DNA from: Megalobrama amblycephala
Lineage: Eukaryota > Chordata > Actinopteri > Cypriniformes > Xenocyprididae
DNA length: 64,000 nt
Assembly (NCBI RefSeq): GCF_018812025.1
Contig: NC_063045.1
Coordinates: forward strand, 21,208,656 to 21,272,655
Direction: 5' to 3'
Positions 1 through 11,079 of this stretch are shown piece after piece. A model generated the notes under the pieces. It did not search any database and was not told the DNA's origin. It saw nothing but the letters and a program-made list of their open reading frames with translations. The position numbers and the translations under genes were made by a program. The first letter of the stretch is position 1. The number at the start of each line of letters is the position of its first letter.

Positions 1-471
1 CATTTATTTTGAATGAGAGTTGGTGACTCAGTCTCCTGTGAGATGCTGTAGTTGAGTGTGGGCAAGACGGAGAAGTTAATGCTACTGTGAGTGATTTCAC
101 TGTTCTATAGGATTTGTCTCTGTCCACATAAAGCAATATAACAAACAAATGATTTGTGGAAAACTGTGTAAGAAACTGTCATCATTCTTTGATTCGTGCA
201 TTGATAATCGTTCATCTTGACCATGATATGATGCATTGCACGCTGCTGCAATTTATATACACATGCATTCACTGTAAAATGTTAATTCTGGTGAGTAACT
301 TTAAGCACACAAATAGTCATTATTATTTAGCTCTCTTTTAATACATTTTAATACAATATCAACCAATACCTGAGAGCCAATACGGTGCATTCCTACTTTT
401 TTAGGTAGGTTTACTAATCAAACACAGAAGAAGCAGAACACAAAACAGCTCTAACATGGTCGAATGGAAAG
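1..471. other. No gene recognised
   Basis: AT-rich sequence with short open frames only. I see no coding signature, RNA gene or clear repeat boundary before the inverted-repeat element that begins near 472. Confidence 0.6.
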
Positions 472-782
472 ATGTACCTGGGGGAACGTTTTCGCGAGAT
501 GCAAAAATACATACCAATACGTACATATCACTGCAGTTTCCAACAGAAATGAACACTAGAGGCAGTAAAACAGCAAGCGCTTTTAATCGTTTTCATACAC
601 AGTTACGAATACAGGGTCAGATTATGGATTAATAAAGACTTGTTTTCACGTCTCTTTGCACAATATTAAGTTATGACTTCAATACGCTTTTTACCAAAGT
701 GCACAATTTGTAAACGAATATATTTTGGACTTTGCATCGCTTAACCGGCTCCATATGTTTCACATTTCTGACATAACAAGCT

Positions 783-1190
783 TGCTCGGTAGCTCAGCTG
801 GTACGGAGTTGTACTTACACACCAAAATCCCCAGAGTTAAATCAACTCTGTTCAGAGTACATATGGTCCCTTTCTACAGAGTGTTAAAGTAACATAGTTA
901 AGAGATAGTTAAGCAATTAATTAAGTGATGACTGAGCATTAGTGAGTCAGTTGAAGTTCTTGCATTTCTCTTTTCTTCAGTGATTCTGCTTGTTAACAGC
1001 AGGCGTTCATCACTAATGGTCAGTCATCACTTAATTAATCGCTTAACTATCTCATTAACTTGAACTCTGCTTCAGTGTTACTTTAACACTATATAGAGAG
1101 GGACCATATGTACTCTGAGCAGAGCTGATTTAACTCTGGGGATTTTGCTGTGTAGGACGAGGAAGCCTTGGATACGAATCCGGTGAAAAA
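783..1190 (+). repeat. tRNA-like (SINE-type) segment, interrupted
   Basis: A Box A-like D-arm sequence (TAGCTCAGCTGGTA, 790-803) is followed, after an inserted foldback at 816-1154, by a T-arm/box B-like sequence (GGATACGAATCC, about 1169-1180). With the insert removed, the halves read as one tRNA-derived unit. It is most likely a SINE head or tRNA pseudogene. The acceptor stem does not pair well, so it is not called as a tRNA. Confidence 0.45.
816..1154. mobile_element. Foldback MITE (TACACAxCAAAATCCCC ends)
   Basis: The two ends are inverted repeats (TACACACCAAAATCCCC at left, its counterpart TACACAGCAAAATCCCC at right). The pairing continues inward through the ATATGGTCCC, GTGTTAAAGTAAC and CTTAACTATCTC motifs. 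The same terminal sequence bounds the larger foldback near 53.0-54.8 kb, so they are one family. No protein is encoded. Confidence 0.75.
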
Positions 1191-1429
1191 CTAGTCACGG
1201 TAAAAGAGCTCAAAGATGAGAGATCAAAACAAGCTATGTATAAATGATATGTATAAAACCAACGTCAAAAAAAACAAAACAAAAAAACATACCATATTCA
1301 CGTTTATCTGTTCTAACAAAAAAATGAACACGCTTTTAGCATGACTCAGTGGACATTTCACATTGAAACTGTGATATGTACGTATTGCTACGTATTTTGC
1401 GACTCGCGAAAACATTCTCACAGGTACAT

Positions 1430-2150
1430 TTTTCTAATAAACCAGGCTCAACATAACGTAGTTACATTTTAGACAATAATTTAGCAAGTGTATAGAGTAC
1501 AAAGAGAACACTCCCTATAGTCGTTCATGTTTAAAGGCTGAAGATTCCCAGAAAGGAAACAAGATAGTTAATTCAGTCATTGATCTAGATATTGCTTTAC
1601 CCTTAAGATATCTCAATAACCAATTTATCAGTGGCTTTAGCAGGTTTGGCATGTCTAAGCCTCGCTGACAGAAAATCAATGGTCCCAATTAGTGTTAGCT
1701 GTAATTTCTCTGAGAGATGATGACTCAAATAATAAGAACCTCTGAGATTAATATCCCAGAAAGTAATACTTAAGGGATTTGTGAACTAGCGACAGGTAAA
1801 ACTGCAGTTAAAAAGTACTCCTAATGATACAGCAACAGAACTTCCCACCTTTGTGCCATTTAACTAGTTTAATCGGTCTTAAATTTAATTGGCTTCCCTG
1901 TTGCCGACACCGACAACGGAATTGTGCATAAATCCTCCTGAATTACATCAACATTCATGCGGATAATGTTTTGACTTAGCTTCCAAAAAACATAAAATAA
2001 AATAAATCTAGATGTTTCAAATGTACTGATTGTGACTATGCATAATTTGCACTGCTTCTAAGCTAGTGTGATAATTCTTTATTTAAATGGGAGTGGGGGT
2101 TTTGTGCACTTCATAAACACCCAGACTCAAAATAAATGCAACAGCGAAGA
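1430..2150. other. No gene recognised
   Basis: No coding frame, RNA gene or defined repeat end is seen. Confidence 0.5.
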
Positions 2151-2159
2151 TTATTACTG

Positions 2160-2800
2160 CCGAGCTACAATGTAAATATGCAGGAGGCAGGGGCATGAGT
2201 GGGGTAGTGCTTCATTATCTATCTGTCTGGCCTACACGCGGCCCTTCTTCTAATCATAAAATATTGCAATTGCTGTCTCATTTCTGGCTATCAATCAACA
2301 GAGCCACAGTTTGCTCCACTAATGGACTGCTCTGACTGATTTCTCTCAGTGCAGTCATCTGGGCATGGCAGCATTACGTGTCATGGCAAATTAAATTACT
2401 GCAAGCCAAACTTCTCACACTCTCTATTGGGGAAAAGTGACACTGTGGGCCCCAGAGAAATGGGGGTTGTGGGAACGTAGCTCGGATTATTTTGAGATAT
2501 CATAAATTCATAATGTTCACATGGCTGAAGTGCAGGGGAGTGTATCGAAGGGATACATAAGTCATGTGATTGTCAGAGGCAGATGGTGATACATGCAGTG
2601 GGGTGCTTCAGGCAGGGGGTGTGCGCTGTGGTTCGCCGTCAGATAAGGAGAGAGGCCTCCCTAATTCCATCCGCTAGTCTAATGTGTTTTTAATGCAGCC
2701 TGTGACTTATGTTCCTGTCAGAGAGTGCTGCCGCAGAGGGATTCCCAGACAGTAGTGGGCAGCAAGCAAAGACTTGGAAAGGTGGCAAAGATTAATCGAC
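2160..2800. other. Low-repeat segment, candidate conserved non-coding element
   Basis: Balanced composition, no repeat-family ends, and homeodomain/bHLH-like words (TAAT cores, CAATCA, ATTAAATTA). The texture resembles vertebrate developmental enhancers, but this is an impression. Conservation cannot be measured here. Confidence 0.25.
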
Positions 2801-4339
2801 TAGCAGGGGCAAACGCAACTTGATCAAATGTGCATTGATGAGGAAAAAACACAGAGGGGGCAAAACCTATGGAGTGGAGACAAGACACTACAGTCGTCTC
2901 AGCATTTTGCTAAATGGGTCCATTGTTCCACAGTGAATTGGCGCTACAATGCTGATTGGCCCCAAATGCTTGCTTTGGTTCCCAAACATGCTAACATCCA
3001 CAACCCACAAAGGAACTTGCTACCTCAATACACCATTGAGAAGGTACCTTGCTTTCCAAATACACAAAGCATTTTTGATTACATACAACCTTATCTGAAC
3101 TTTCGAGACTAACTTATACACCTTTTTCCACCAAAATGTTGTTGGTTCTTTTATCAGACCAAGCGGAAGACTGGAGGAACCACTCTCAGAACTGCACTAA
3201 TAAAATTACCTGAAGTTTCCAGTGTAGACCACAATTTAGGATCAACTAGTTTTTTGTGCATCTTGTCAGATAGCTGGTTTGAAAACCTTATTTGGAAATG
3301 ACATTATCCTTCCCCCAATCCTGTGACATTCGAGTTTCCTTGTTTAAGACAAGCGGGAGACAAAAAGGAACAGTGGAACTTTTCGTACCAGCACCTTATC
3401 AGTCGAAAAGGGAGAAAGTTTGCTGAAAATGGCAGCTCTAGTGAGATCTTGGTCCTCCACAAAGTAAAGTTTACCCAAAATGTTTAAGAAGGACTTTGCT
3501 TACCTCTTTGATGTGCTTTCCTATCTCCCCGACCTGATAATACCCTTCCGCTAATCATTCAAGTAGGTGCAGGACGGTGCTTGGTTTCAAGCTGGGTTTT
3601 AAAATGCATGTATTCCTCTCTCGAAGGCCCCAGGGATCATCCTTCCCAGGAAGCCGAAAGTCCAATAAAACTACACACAGAGTAATGACATGCATTACTG
3701 CCGCCTGCATGCATGTGATAGATCAGCTCCTGAAGGTGAGAGCAGACCAGGAAAGCAAGAAAAAAGACTCTGCCACTGCCCTACATCTTCAAGCCTGCAG
3801 CAGTAGCGTTCCAAAGGTGAAGGCTTCCCAGTCAGCTGTGGCTGGCCTCAGCCTTGAGACTGCTCATAAATCTGTACCCTTCTCACAGATGACTTCACAC
3901 TAAGGTGTTGCTAAAGAAAGGTCACTCGCTGGCTGTGGTTTTACGATAGATCCCAAATCTGATACACAAGTGCCACTGAAGGCGAGCACTACTCTACATT
4001 ACCTCTTGTCTATTATCACTATGATGGCCGAGTCATGATTAGTCATAGACTGATGTACTGACTAAGTAGATGGTAGAAACAACCACAAAAAGGTTTAGAA
4101 TTTTTTTTACAAAAGCATTATAATTCAAGTTGTCCTTACAATTGTTGCAAGTACTATCTACAAGTACTAAAAAGTGCATTGTAAGTCACCTGCAGGACAA
4201 CTGCAAAATTACACTAAACTTAAAACAATATCAATCATTACACTTGCAGTATTTAATGCAACTTCAATATCAGAATTCTTTTTATTAATATTTAATGGCC
4301 TTTATGTAATAAATAAATAAAATAAATGGATAAATCCTA

Positions 4340-4348
<9 letters not shown>

Positions 4349-4377
<29 letters not shown>
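4349..4377. repeat. (GA)n microsatellite
   Basis: About 14 tandem GA units between A-rich runs. Confidence 0.9.
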
Positions 4378-4384
<7 letters not shown>

Positions 4385-4554
4385 AAATAAAACTATATCA
4401 GTCAACCACAAAACATGTTGTGGTTTAATTGGCTGATCTACATAAAAAAGCATAATCATACAGAGTTACAATGAAACCACATATATATGTGTAATTATAA
4501 TACAAATCTAGCATAACAATATTAATTTACCCTTGTTTACTTCTATGAAATCTA

Positions 4555-5330
4555 CAAATTGCCACTAATCGTAGGGCCATCAGTGCCTGGCAATGGCTCC
4601 TTTAATGTTCCAAGGCCAAATATCAGTTGCCTCATTGGGGAGGGTAATTATGCTTCGTTTCTGGGCCCCATCAAATTCAGTCAAGAACCAACGCCACGCC
4701 ACCTCTTCCCTCCGCTCTCCGACTGGCTCATCTCTCCACTTATGGGGCATATGCTTCCAAAACCCATCTGAGGTTCAGAGGCTGATGAGCCATGTGGAAA
4801 GACTAAGCACAGTCATTCATTTAAAAAGGAAATTACAGAAGCCCAGCGCCCACACTGCCTAGTTCTTGCCATTTTTTTTTTTGGAGCCAAAATGTGTCTG
4901 AGCATTTCCATAATTGGATTATTCACACCCATTTCCCCACTGTGATATTACATTTGATCTAATGGTCAATGCAGAACTGCAGGTTGCATATGGAGTATGG
5001 TAAAACAGACAAGCTCAGATGAATTTGTGAACAGTAGAAGCTTTTGAAGTGGGATTGCATGTGTGTCGGGGCAACAGTGGTGCTGGGAAGGCTAAAGGTT
5101 ACAAATTGGCCATGTGTGAGTGTTTGTGTGACACCGCTGAAGGCAGTTGATCCCAGTGCTGAAATACAAACACTTTTTCTTTTGTTGTTTTCCTGCTTTC
5201 ATATGAGAATGTGATATTTGTGTTTTATTGATGTCTTTTTTCCTCTGTTTTACCCCTGCTGACCTCCTGGGACAGCACAGTCAAACCTGCCTGCATGCAT
5301 AATTCAGAAATAGTAGCTCCAAAGGCCCTA
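4555..5330. other. Low-repeat segment, candidate conserved non-coding element
   Basis: Continuous sequence without any recognised repeat family. It includes segments such as TGATATTACATTTGATC and AATGCAGAACTGCAGG that look constrained. The short open frames at 4559-4862 overlap in two phases and show no protein signature. The conserved-element call is speculative. Confidence 0.25.
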
Positions 5331-5339
5331 TAACCAAGG

Positions 5340-6080
5340 TTTGCTTAAGAGTAAGAGTAAATGTCTTCAGAAAGAAATGTTGGTATCTGTAGCATAATTG
5401 TAGCTATATATAATGTGACAACACTTAATAACTGACAATTGAGAAACATTGAAAATGTGCACAGATCTCAAAGCTTTATGGACCACAATGAAAATAACTG
5501 GATAGCATTACTTTTCTGCACCATTAGTCCAGTAACATCGACATACTAGTTCTAATACTTTCAAAGTGATCTGATTTTTTTTCATGGTATACATTAAAAT
5601 GACAACAAAATCCCATAGACTTATACTGATGGAGAAATCTGAGCCATAAAAATATCACAGAGACTTGGCAGTCTCTCTTTTAAGCCCCGGGAGGCCAATT
5701 CACACTACTCCGAGAGACACCGTCCAACGCTGCCAACGTCATTTCTCAGATATTTCACGACCCGACAAATACTGATTCAACATATTCAGTCGGTGAAAAC
5801 GAGAGCTGAACATTGCAGACAGGGGCAACACACTGATTCAACAAAACCCGACGAAGTGTCTGTTGCCATCTGTCAGTGCAGCGTGAATTAGCAAACTAGA
5901 ATACTCTAGCAACTCTAAACACCTTTGCATCCACATAGTAGTACCCTGACAACCACCCACAACACCCTAGAAATAATAAATCTGATAATGAAATAATTTG
6001 CAAATCTAGCAATAATTTAGCAATAATCTCAGTAACTACTTAAACTACTCACTGTTTACTCCAGTGCTAATATAGATAAA
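5340..6080. other. No gene recognised; probable old repeats
   Basis: The 5680-5950 part has a CpG-containing texture (GACACCGTCCAACGCTGCC, GTCGGTGAAAACG) typical of old transposon copies. No ends were identified. The rest is AT-rich with nothing recognised. Confidence 0.4.
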
Positions 6081-6084
6081 TTAA

Positions 6085-7890
6085 GGTGCCATAGAATGTC
6101 TTTTCAAAAGATGTAATATAAGTCTAAGGTGTCCCCTGAATGTGTCTGTGAAGTTTCAGCTCAAAATACCCCATAGATTTTTTTTTAATTAATTTTTTTA
6201 ACTGCCTATTTTGGGGCATCATTAACTATGTGCCGATTCAGGCTGTGCGGCCGCTTTAAAGGTGCCCTAGATTCAAAAATTGAATTTATATTGGCATAGT
6301 TAAATAAGAAGAGTTCAGTACATGGAAAAGACATACAGTGAGTCTCAAACTCCATTGTTTCCTCCTTCTTATATAAATCTAATTTGTTTAAACGACCTCC
6401 GAAGAACAGGCGAATATCAACATAACACCGACTGTTACGTAACAGTCGGGGTGTACGCCCCAATATTTGCATAATGCCAGCCCATGTTTAAGGGATTACA
6501 CAAGCCAGTAACGTCTGGATCTGCACAGATGAAGCATCAGACTAGGTAAGCAAGCAAGAACAACAGCGAAAAATGGCAGATGGAGCAATAATAACTGACA
6601 TAATCCATGATATCATGATATTTTTACTGATATTTGTAAATTGTCTTTCTAAATGTTTCGTTAGCATGTTGCTAATGTACTGTTAATGTACTGTTAAGAC
6701 AAGAGCCGTCGCTATTTTCATTTTTAAACACTTGCAGTCTGTATAATGCATAAACACAACTTCATTCTTTATAAATCTCTCCAACAGTGTAGCATTAGCC
6801 GTTAGCCACAGAGCATATAGCCTCAAATTCACTCAGAATAAAACCTTAACATCCAAATAAATACTTTACTCACATAATTCGAAGCATGCATACAGCATGC
6901 ATGACGAACATCTTGTAAAGATCCATTTAAGGGTTATATTAGCTGTGTGAACTTTGTAAATGCGCTGTAATATAGTCGAGAGCTCGTTTGGCAGGGAGCG
7001 TGAGCATTTAAAGGGGCGGCGTCGAGTGTAAATCAGTGCATTGTTAATAATGCCCCAAAATAGGCAGTTAAAAAAATTAATTTAAAAAAATCTATGGGGT
7101 ATTTTGAGCTGAAACTTCACAGACACATTCAGGAGACACCTTAGATTTATATTACATATTGTGAAAAAGCATTCTTGGGCACCTTTAAATCTCTCGCTCC
7201 CTGCCCTCCCGAGCTCTCGACTATAAGTGCAGTTATACAGTGCATAAACAAAGTTCACACAGCTAATATAACCCTCAAATGGATCTTTACAAGATGTTCG
7301 TCATGCATGCTGCATGCATGCTTCAGATCATGTGAGTATAGTATTTATTTGGATGTTTACATTTGATTCTAAATGAGTTTGATAGTGCTCCGTGGCTAAC
7401 GGGCTAATGCTACACTGTTGGAGAGATTTATAAAGAATGAAGTTGTGTTTATGAATTATACAGACTGCAAGTGTTTAAAAATAAAAATAGCAATGGCTCT
7501 TGTCTCCGCGAATACAGTAATAAACGATTGTAACATTAAACAACATTTAACAGTACATTTACATCTGCCATTTTTCGCTGTTGTCCTTGCTTGCTTACCT
7601 AGTCTGATGATTCAGCTGTGCACATCCAGACGTTAATACTGGCTGCCCTTGTGTAATGCCTTGAACATGAGCTGGCATATGCAAATATTGGGAGCGTACA
7701 TATTAATGACCCCGACTGTCATTGTTATGTTGAGATTTGCCTGTTTTCCGGAGGTCTTTTAAACAAATGAGATTTATATAAGAAGGAGGAAACAATGGAG
7801 TTTGAGACTCACTGTATGTCTTTTCCATGTACTGAACTCTTGTTACTCAACTATGCTGAGGTAAATTCAATTTTTTATTCTAGGGCACCT
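6085..7890 (-). mobile_element. TTAA-flanked Kolobok-like MITE, outer copy
   Basis: It is bounded by TTAA at 6081-6084 and 7891-7894, with inverted ends (GGTGCC... and ...GGGCACCT). It is the same family as copies at 13.1, 18.8, 29.2, 38.8 and 43.6 kb. Relative to the THAP start-codon relic (reverse of ATGGCAGAT near 7567) it lies in minus orientation. It is interrupted at an internal TTAA by a second copy (6260-7184). TTAA target preference and a THAP reading frame in a sister copy point to Kolobok. piggyBac also uses TTAA but has no THAP domain. Confidence 0.8.
6260..7184 (+). mobile_element. TTAA-flanked Kolobok-like MITE, inner copy nested in its own relative
   Basis: A complete copy beginning AGGTGCCCTAGA and ending GGGCACCT, flanked by TTAA at 6256-6259 and 7185-7188. 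Its orientation is opposite to the outer copy. It keeps the relic ATGGCAGAT start near 6572 and the GTTACGTAACAGTCGG palindrome near 6434. It has no long open frame and so depends on transposase from elsewhere. Confidence 0.85.
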
Positions 7891-7924
7891 TTAATAACTT
7901 TTGATTCTTACAACGGAATGAATC

Positions 7925-8077
7925 AATACTGAATTTACTTCAGATGGATAATGACGCCATTTTCTTTAAGAGCTGCTGTGCAGCCAAAATGATATACCAG
8001 TTATCACTGTAAAGCTGCTTTGACACAATCTGCATTGTAAAAAGCGCTATATAAATAAAGGTGACTTGACTTGACTT
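7925..8077 (+). repeat. LINE 3' tail (L2/CR1-like) with GACTT repeats
   Basis: The sequence AAGCTGCTTTGACAC, then AAAGCGCTATATAAATAAAGG and a short GACTT tandem tail, matches the 3' end of a LINE very common in cyprinids (recalled, not searched). A shorter relative lies at 30895-30938. Confidence 0.6.
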
Positions 8078-8119
8078 AAATGTAGTGTATGTGTATATAT
8101 AATATATATATATATACAA

Positions 8120-9500
8120 ATGTGTCTGATTTCTCAACCTCCTTGAGACAAAACCACAGCAAACAAGCAGATATGATAGGACAGGATTGTATCTCAATTA
8201 GGTCAGTTCTTGAGAATATTTTAGATAAGCATTGTGAAAATAAGCAAGTGGATATTCATATATTCTCTTTGATGTGCAACCTCAGGGGAGAATCAAACCC
8301 CATGATGGCATATTTTGAGTTCACTGACGGAATGTTGCGCATGTTTTGTGTAACCCTGGAAGTCTATAGCTAATGAGTCACAGGTGAGCTCAGCCCCAAC
8401 CCCCTTCGCTGTCACACGTTACCATGGTTATTTCTGGAGGTTAGGGCACATGGACATGCACAGTCATTTTTTTAACTCTAACACAGTCGCACACTCAAAA
8501 AACACTTATTGACACGTATTTATAATGGAACATCACAGAGTGACTCACAGCTGTTTACACATTTCCCAGCTGTAGTCACCCTATCACCCAGCACAAGTAA
8601 TGTTTAATTACTCTAACATAACTGGACAGTCAAAGGTTCAGGCATCATTACAAGGTGACTTTAGTGCCTTTCAAAATATTGTTTCATATTTCAAAGCAGG
8701 CTAATTGATTTTTTTAGGTGCAAAAGGAGACATCTCAGATGTCTTTCACAGAATTCTACCCAGAAATCCATATTTCAAGAGCTGCTGGAAAGCTGAAAAC
8801 TTGCTGTATTGCTTTTCAGATCGACCTCCCTGCTTCTTAACTTTGTACAAACCTAATAGGGACTTATCTACATGTGGATAGTGTTGCCTTGCCCTTGCGG
8901 ATCTCACAGAGCAATTGCAGATTTCGTGAAGGTCATACCCTCACCTATTACGGAAAATAGTGGATAGATAGATGTACCACTGTAAATAATAAGACAAAAC
9001 TTTGTGGTCTTACACAGTTTGTAATTCATGTTGTCTGTTAGCATACACATGATGGTGAATTACAGGAAATGACTTATTAATGAAATTGAATGATAATGAA
9101 GAACAACAAACAAAACATTGGTTTTGCATCACTGAACTGTTTGAAATGAAATGGCATTTGTCCTGTGTTAATGCATTCAACTGCCTGAAGTTATGACTGA
9201 TGGACCAGTCAGCCTTTCTGCCACGAATGGCAATAATGCATTGATTATGCTGAATAATCAAATTATTCATTCAATCAACTACTGTTGGCAGGCAGATATG
9301 CTTTCATGTACCACAAGAATTCTGCCTTGAGCAATATTGCATATTTATGGACTAATCACAAGATTATGGTTTGCATGCATTCCACAACAAATAAATAAAT
9401 ACATAAACACATACTTTTTCTAGGTATTACAGCCAAATAAGCATAAACAAAAACAATGTATTTCATATTCATATTAGATGTCAGACATCCCACCCTGCAA
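8120..9500. other. No gene recognised
   Basis: AT-rich sequence with only short open frames. I find no splice-bounded exon with a protein signature and no clear repeat ends. Confidence 0.5.
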
Positions 9501-9511
9501 AAAATAACTGT

Positions 9512-9586
9512 GCTGTCAAATAGATTAATCATGATTAATCACATCTAACATAAAAGTGTATATATATATGCATGTATGTATGTATG

Positions 9587-9656
<70 letters not shown>

Positions 9657-9715
9657 GTATTTGCATATTAAAAAACTGTTAGATGTGATTAATCGCGATT
9701 AATCGATTTGACAGA
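9512..9715. mobile_element. Foldback MITE with a long TA/TATG core
   Basis: The ends carry CTGTCAAAT and ATTTGACAG with inverted GATTAATC...GATTAATC blocks (about 9515-9550 and 9680-9715). The centre is a (TATG)n and (TA)n tract of about 90 bases at 9565-9654. It resembles a very common fish MITE with GATTAATCGCGATTAATC ends, possibly hAT-derived. Confidence 0.65.
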
Positions 9716-9720
9716 ACTAA

Positions 9721-9748
9721 TTATATTATATTATATTATATTATATTA
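9721..9748. repeat. (ATTAT)n microsatellite
   Basis: Five to six tandem pentamer units directly following the foldback element. Confidence 0.8.
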
Positions 9749-9992
9749 AACGGTTAGTTCCTGTCCTTGATTCTGATTCACGATAAAACACGACTATGAC
9801 CGCTTCACCCAACGGTTCTTTGTATCACTACACAACACCCTTAGCAACCACTCTTAGCAACGTAAACTGTTCTCAATTGATATTGTTCATTGAAGCTTAG
9901 TGTATTATGTAGAACTAGAAGAGTGTTCGATTGAGCGAGTTTATTACCTGCATTCAGATTTAGCATTTTCCTTCAGGTCAGTCCTATGTTAA

Positions 9993-10720
9993 AGGTGGTA
10001 CAGAGGATGTTTTCGTCGACTGAGTTTTTGAAATGAGCGCATGCGGAAGAACAATCCCCCTCCTTCACAGCTCATTTCAAGTGAACACCTCCCAAAATTC
10101 GTGCACGAGTGTTTGTTTACCACCGGCATTCGCTGTGTTATTAAGCCGGGCACACATTTTATGACTAGCTAAAACATTCTGACTGTGCTCAACATACAGC
10201 GATAGTTTCCTGCTCCTGAAGCAGATTTATATACTTTCACATGGAATTTGAACACCGACTGTAATCGCAGACTGAACGCAACTGGCTCTGACTGGACGCG
10301 TTTGAGCGCGGTCAGTCATAAGTATCAATTTACATTCATAATCGGCCTTACAATCGTTAAGCCGTGCACACAACTTAGTGGATGTCGGACTCACCGCAGG
10401 TAACTCATAATCTGCAGTTGTTACTCCTGTCTCTTGACAAAAACATTGCATGCAGCGCCTGTAGAGTGTGGAAAGTTACTAGAGCGCCTCTCTCACAAGG
10501 AACGTCATGGCAGTGATTGACAAGCCAGAGGGCCAATCGTTTATGCGATGATCACGTAAACGATTGGCTGATGTTTTTAAGGCCCTACCTCGTGCACAGA
10601 TTATGTATATTAATAATATTCCTTTCAGTGCACCTAATAAATAGTCTTTTATCACTTAGTAAAGACAGTTTCAAGTAACATTGCAAAAATGTATAAAACA
10701 AAACATCCTCTTTACCACCT
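9993..10720 (-). mobile_element. TTAA-flanked MITE with AGGTGGTA ends
   Basis: It is bounded by TTAA at 9989-9992 and 10721-10724. The ends match as inverted repeats over about 20 bases (AGGTGGTACAGAGGATGTTTT at left, reversed at right). A minus-strand ATG at 10451 opens a short frame ending in a strong donor (GTGAGT) near 10395. This looks like the first exon of a lost transposon gene. There is no transposase core. Confidence 0.75.
10395..10451 (-). pseudogene. Relic first exon inside the AGGTGGTA element
   Basis: From the ATG at 10451, 19 codons run (starting MQCFCQETG) to a GTGAGT donor. The frame has no recognised domain. It is called because it sits where sister TTAA elements keep first exons, just inside one end with CpG-rich upstream sequence. 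It could be chance. Confidence 0.35.
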
Positions 10721-10869
10721 TTAAGGGGTTTTCCTGTGACTGACAGCGCTAATCAAAGCATTTGTCAGTTGCGCCTTGTTCTGTGTTCACAACAGTTCAG
10801 TCTTTTCAATGTAAAAGTCTTCGCTACTGACTGACACACTCATAAAGACAGTCTTTGCCGCCATCTAAT

Positions 10870-11075
10870 GGCGTAATAATGTAACTTCTGTTGCTGTTCA
10901 CGGTCAGGGACTATTTTATCCAGTGGAAGGAAGCTTTTAGTGAAAGTTTAATGATACATATTATTGGCTTTAATATTTGTATTGTGTGGTTACCGTTTTA
11001 TAAAAGCAATAAGATACAGCTAGTGCAGTATCGTGAATAATACAGCACAGCCTCGAGTACCTTATTGCTTACTTA
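10870..11075. repeat. Relic of a foldback family shared with 62.8-63.1 kb
   Basis: The motifs GTCAGGGACTATTTT, TTATAAAAGCAATAAG and CTCGAGTACCTTATTGCTT recur in inverted order at 62815-63090. This shows a dispersed repeat. No ends or target duplication are defined here. Confidence 0.55.
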
Positions 11076-11079
11076 CTAT

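Larger units (their letters stand above)
472..1429. mobile_element. DNA transposon/MITE with long terminal inverted repeats, unclassified
   Basis: The left end (ATGTACCTG, then GTTTTCGCGA and a GCAAAA stretch, 472-535) is repeated in inverted form at 1365-1429. The match runs about 60 bases with some mismatches. The interior holds a tRNA-like segment split by a foldback element. No transposase frame is present, so it is non-autonomous. The superfamily is not assigned because no target duplication is clear. Confidence 0.6.

Noticed and set aside
783..1190. Functional tRNA gene
   Set aside because: The D-arm and T-arm are separated by a 339-base insertion and the acceptor stem does not close. 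It is at best a SINE or pseudogene.
2828..3112. 94-codon open frame
   Set aside because: No recognisable protein signature and no promoter or splice evidence.
3577..3903. 108-codon open frame
   Set aside because: Ordinary codon mix, no domain, no homology I can recall, no splice context. Probably chance in GC-balanced DNA.
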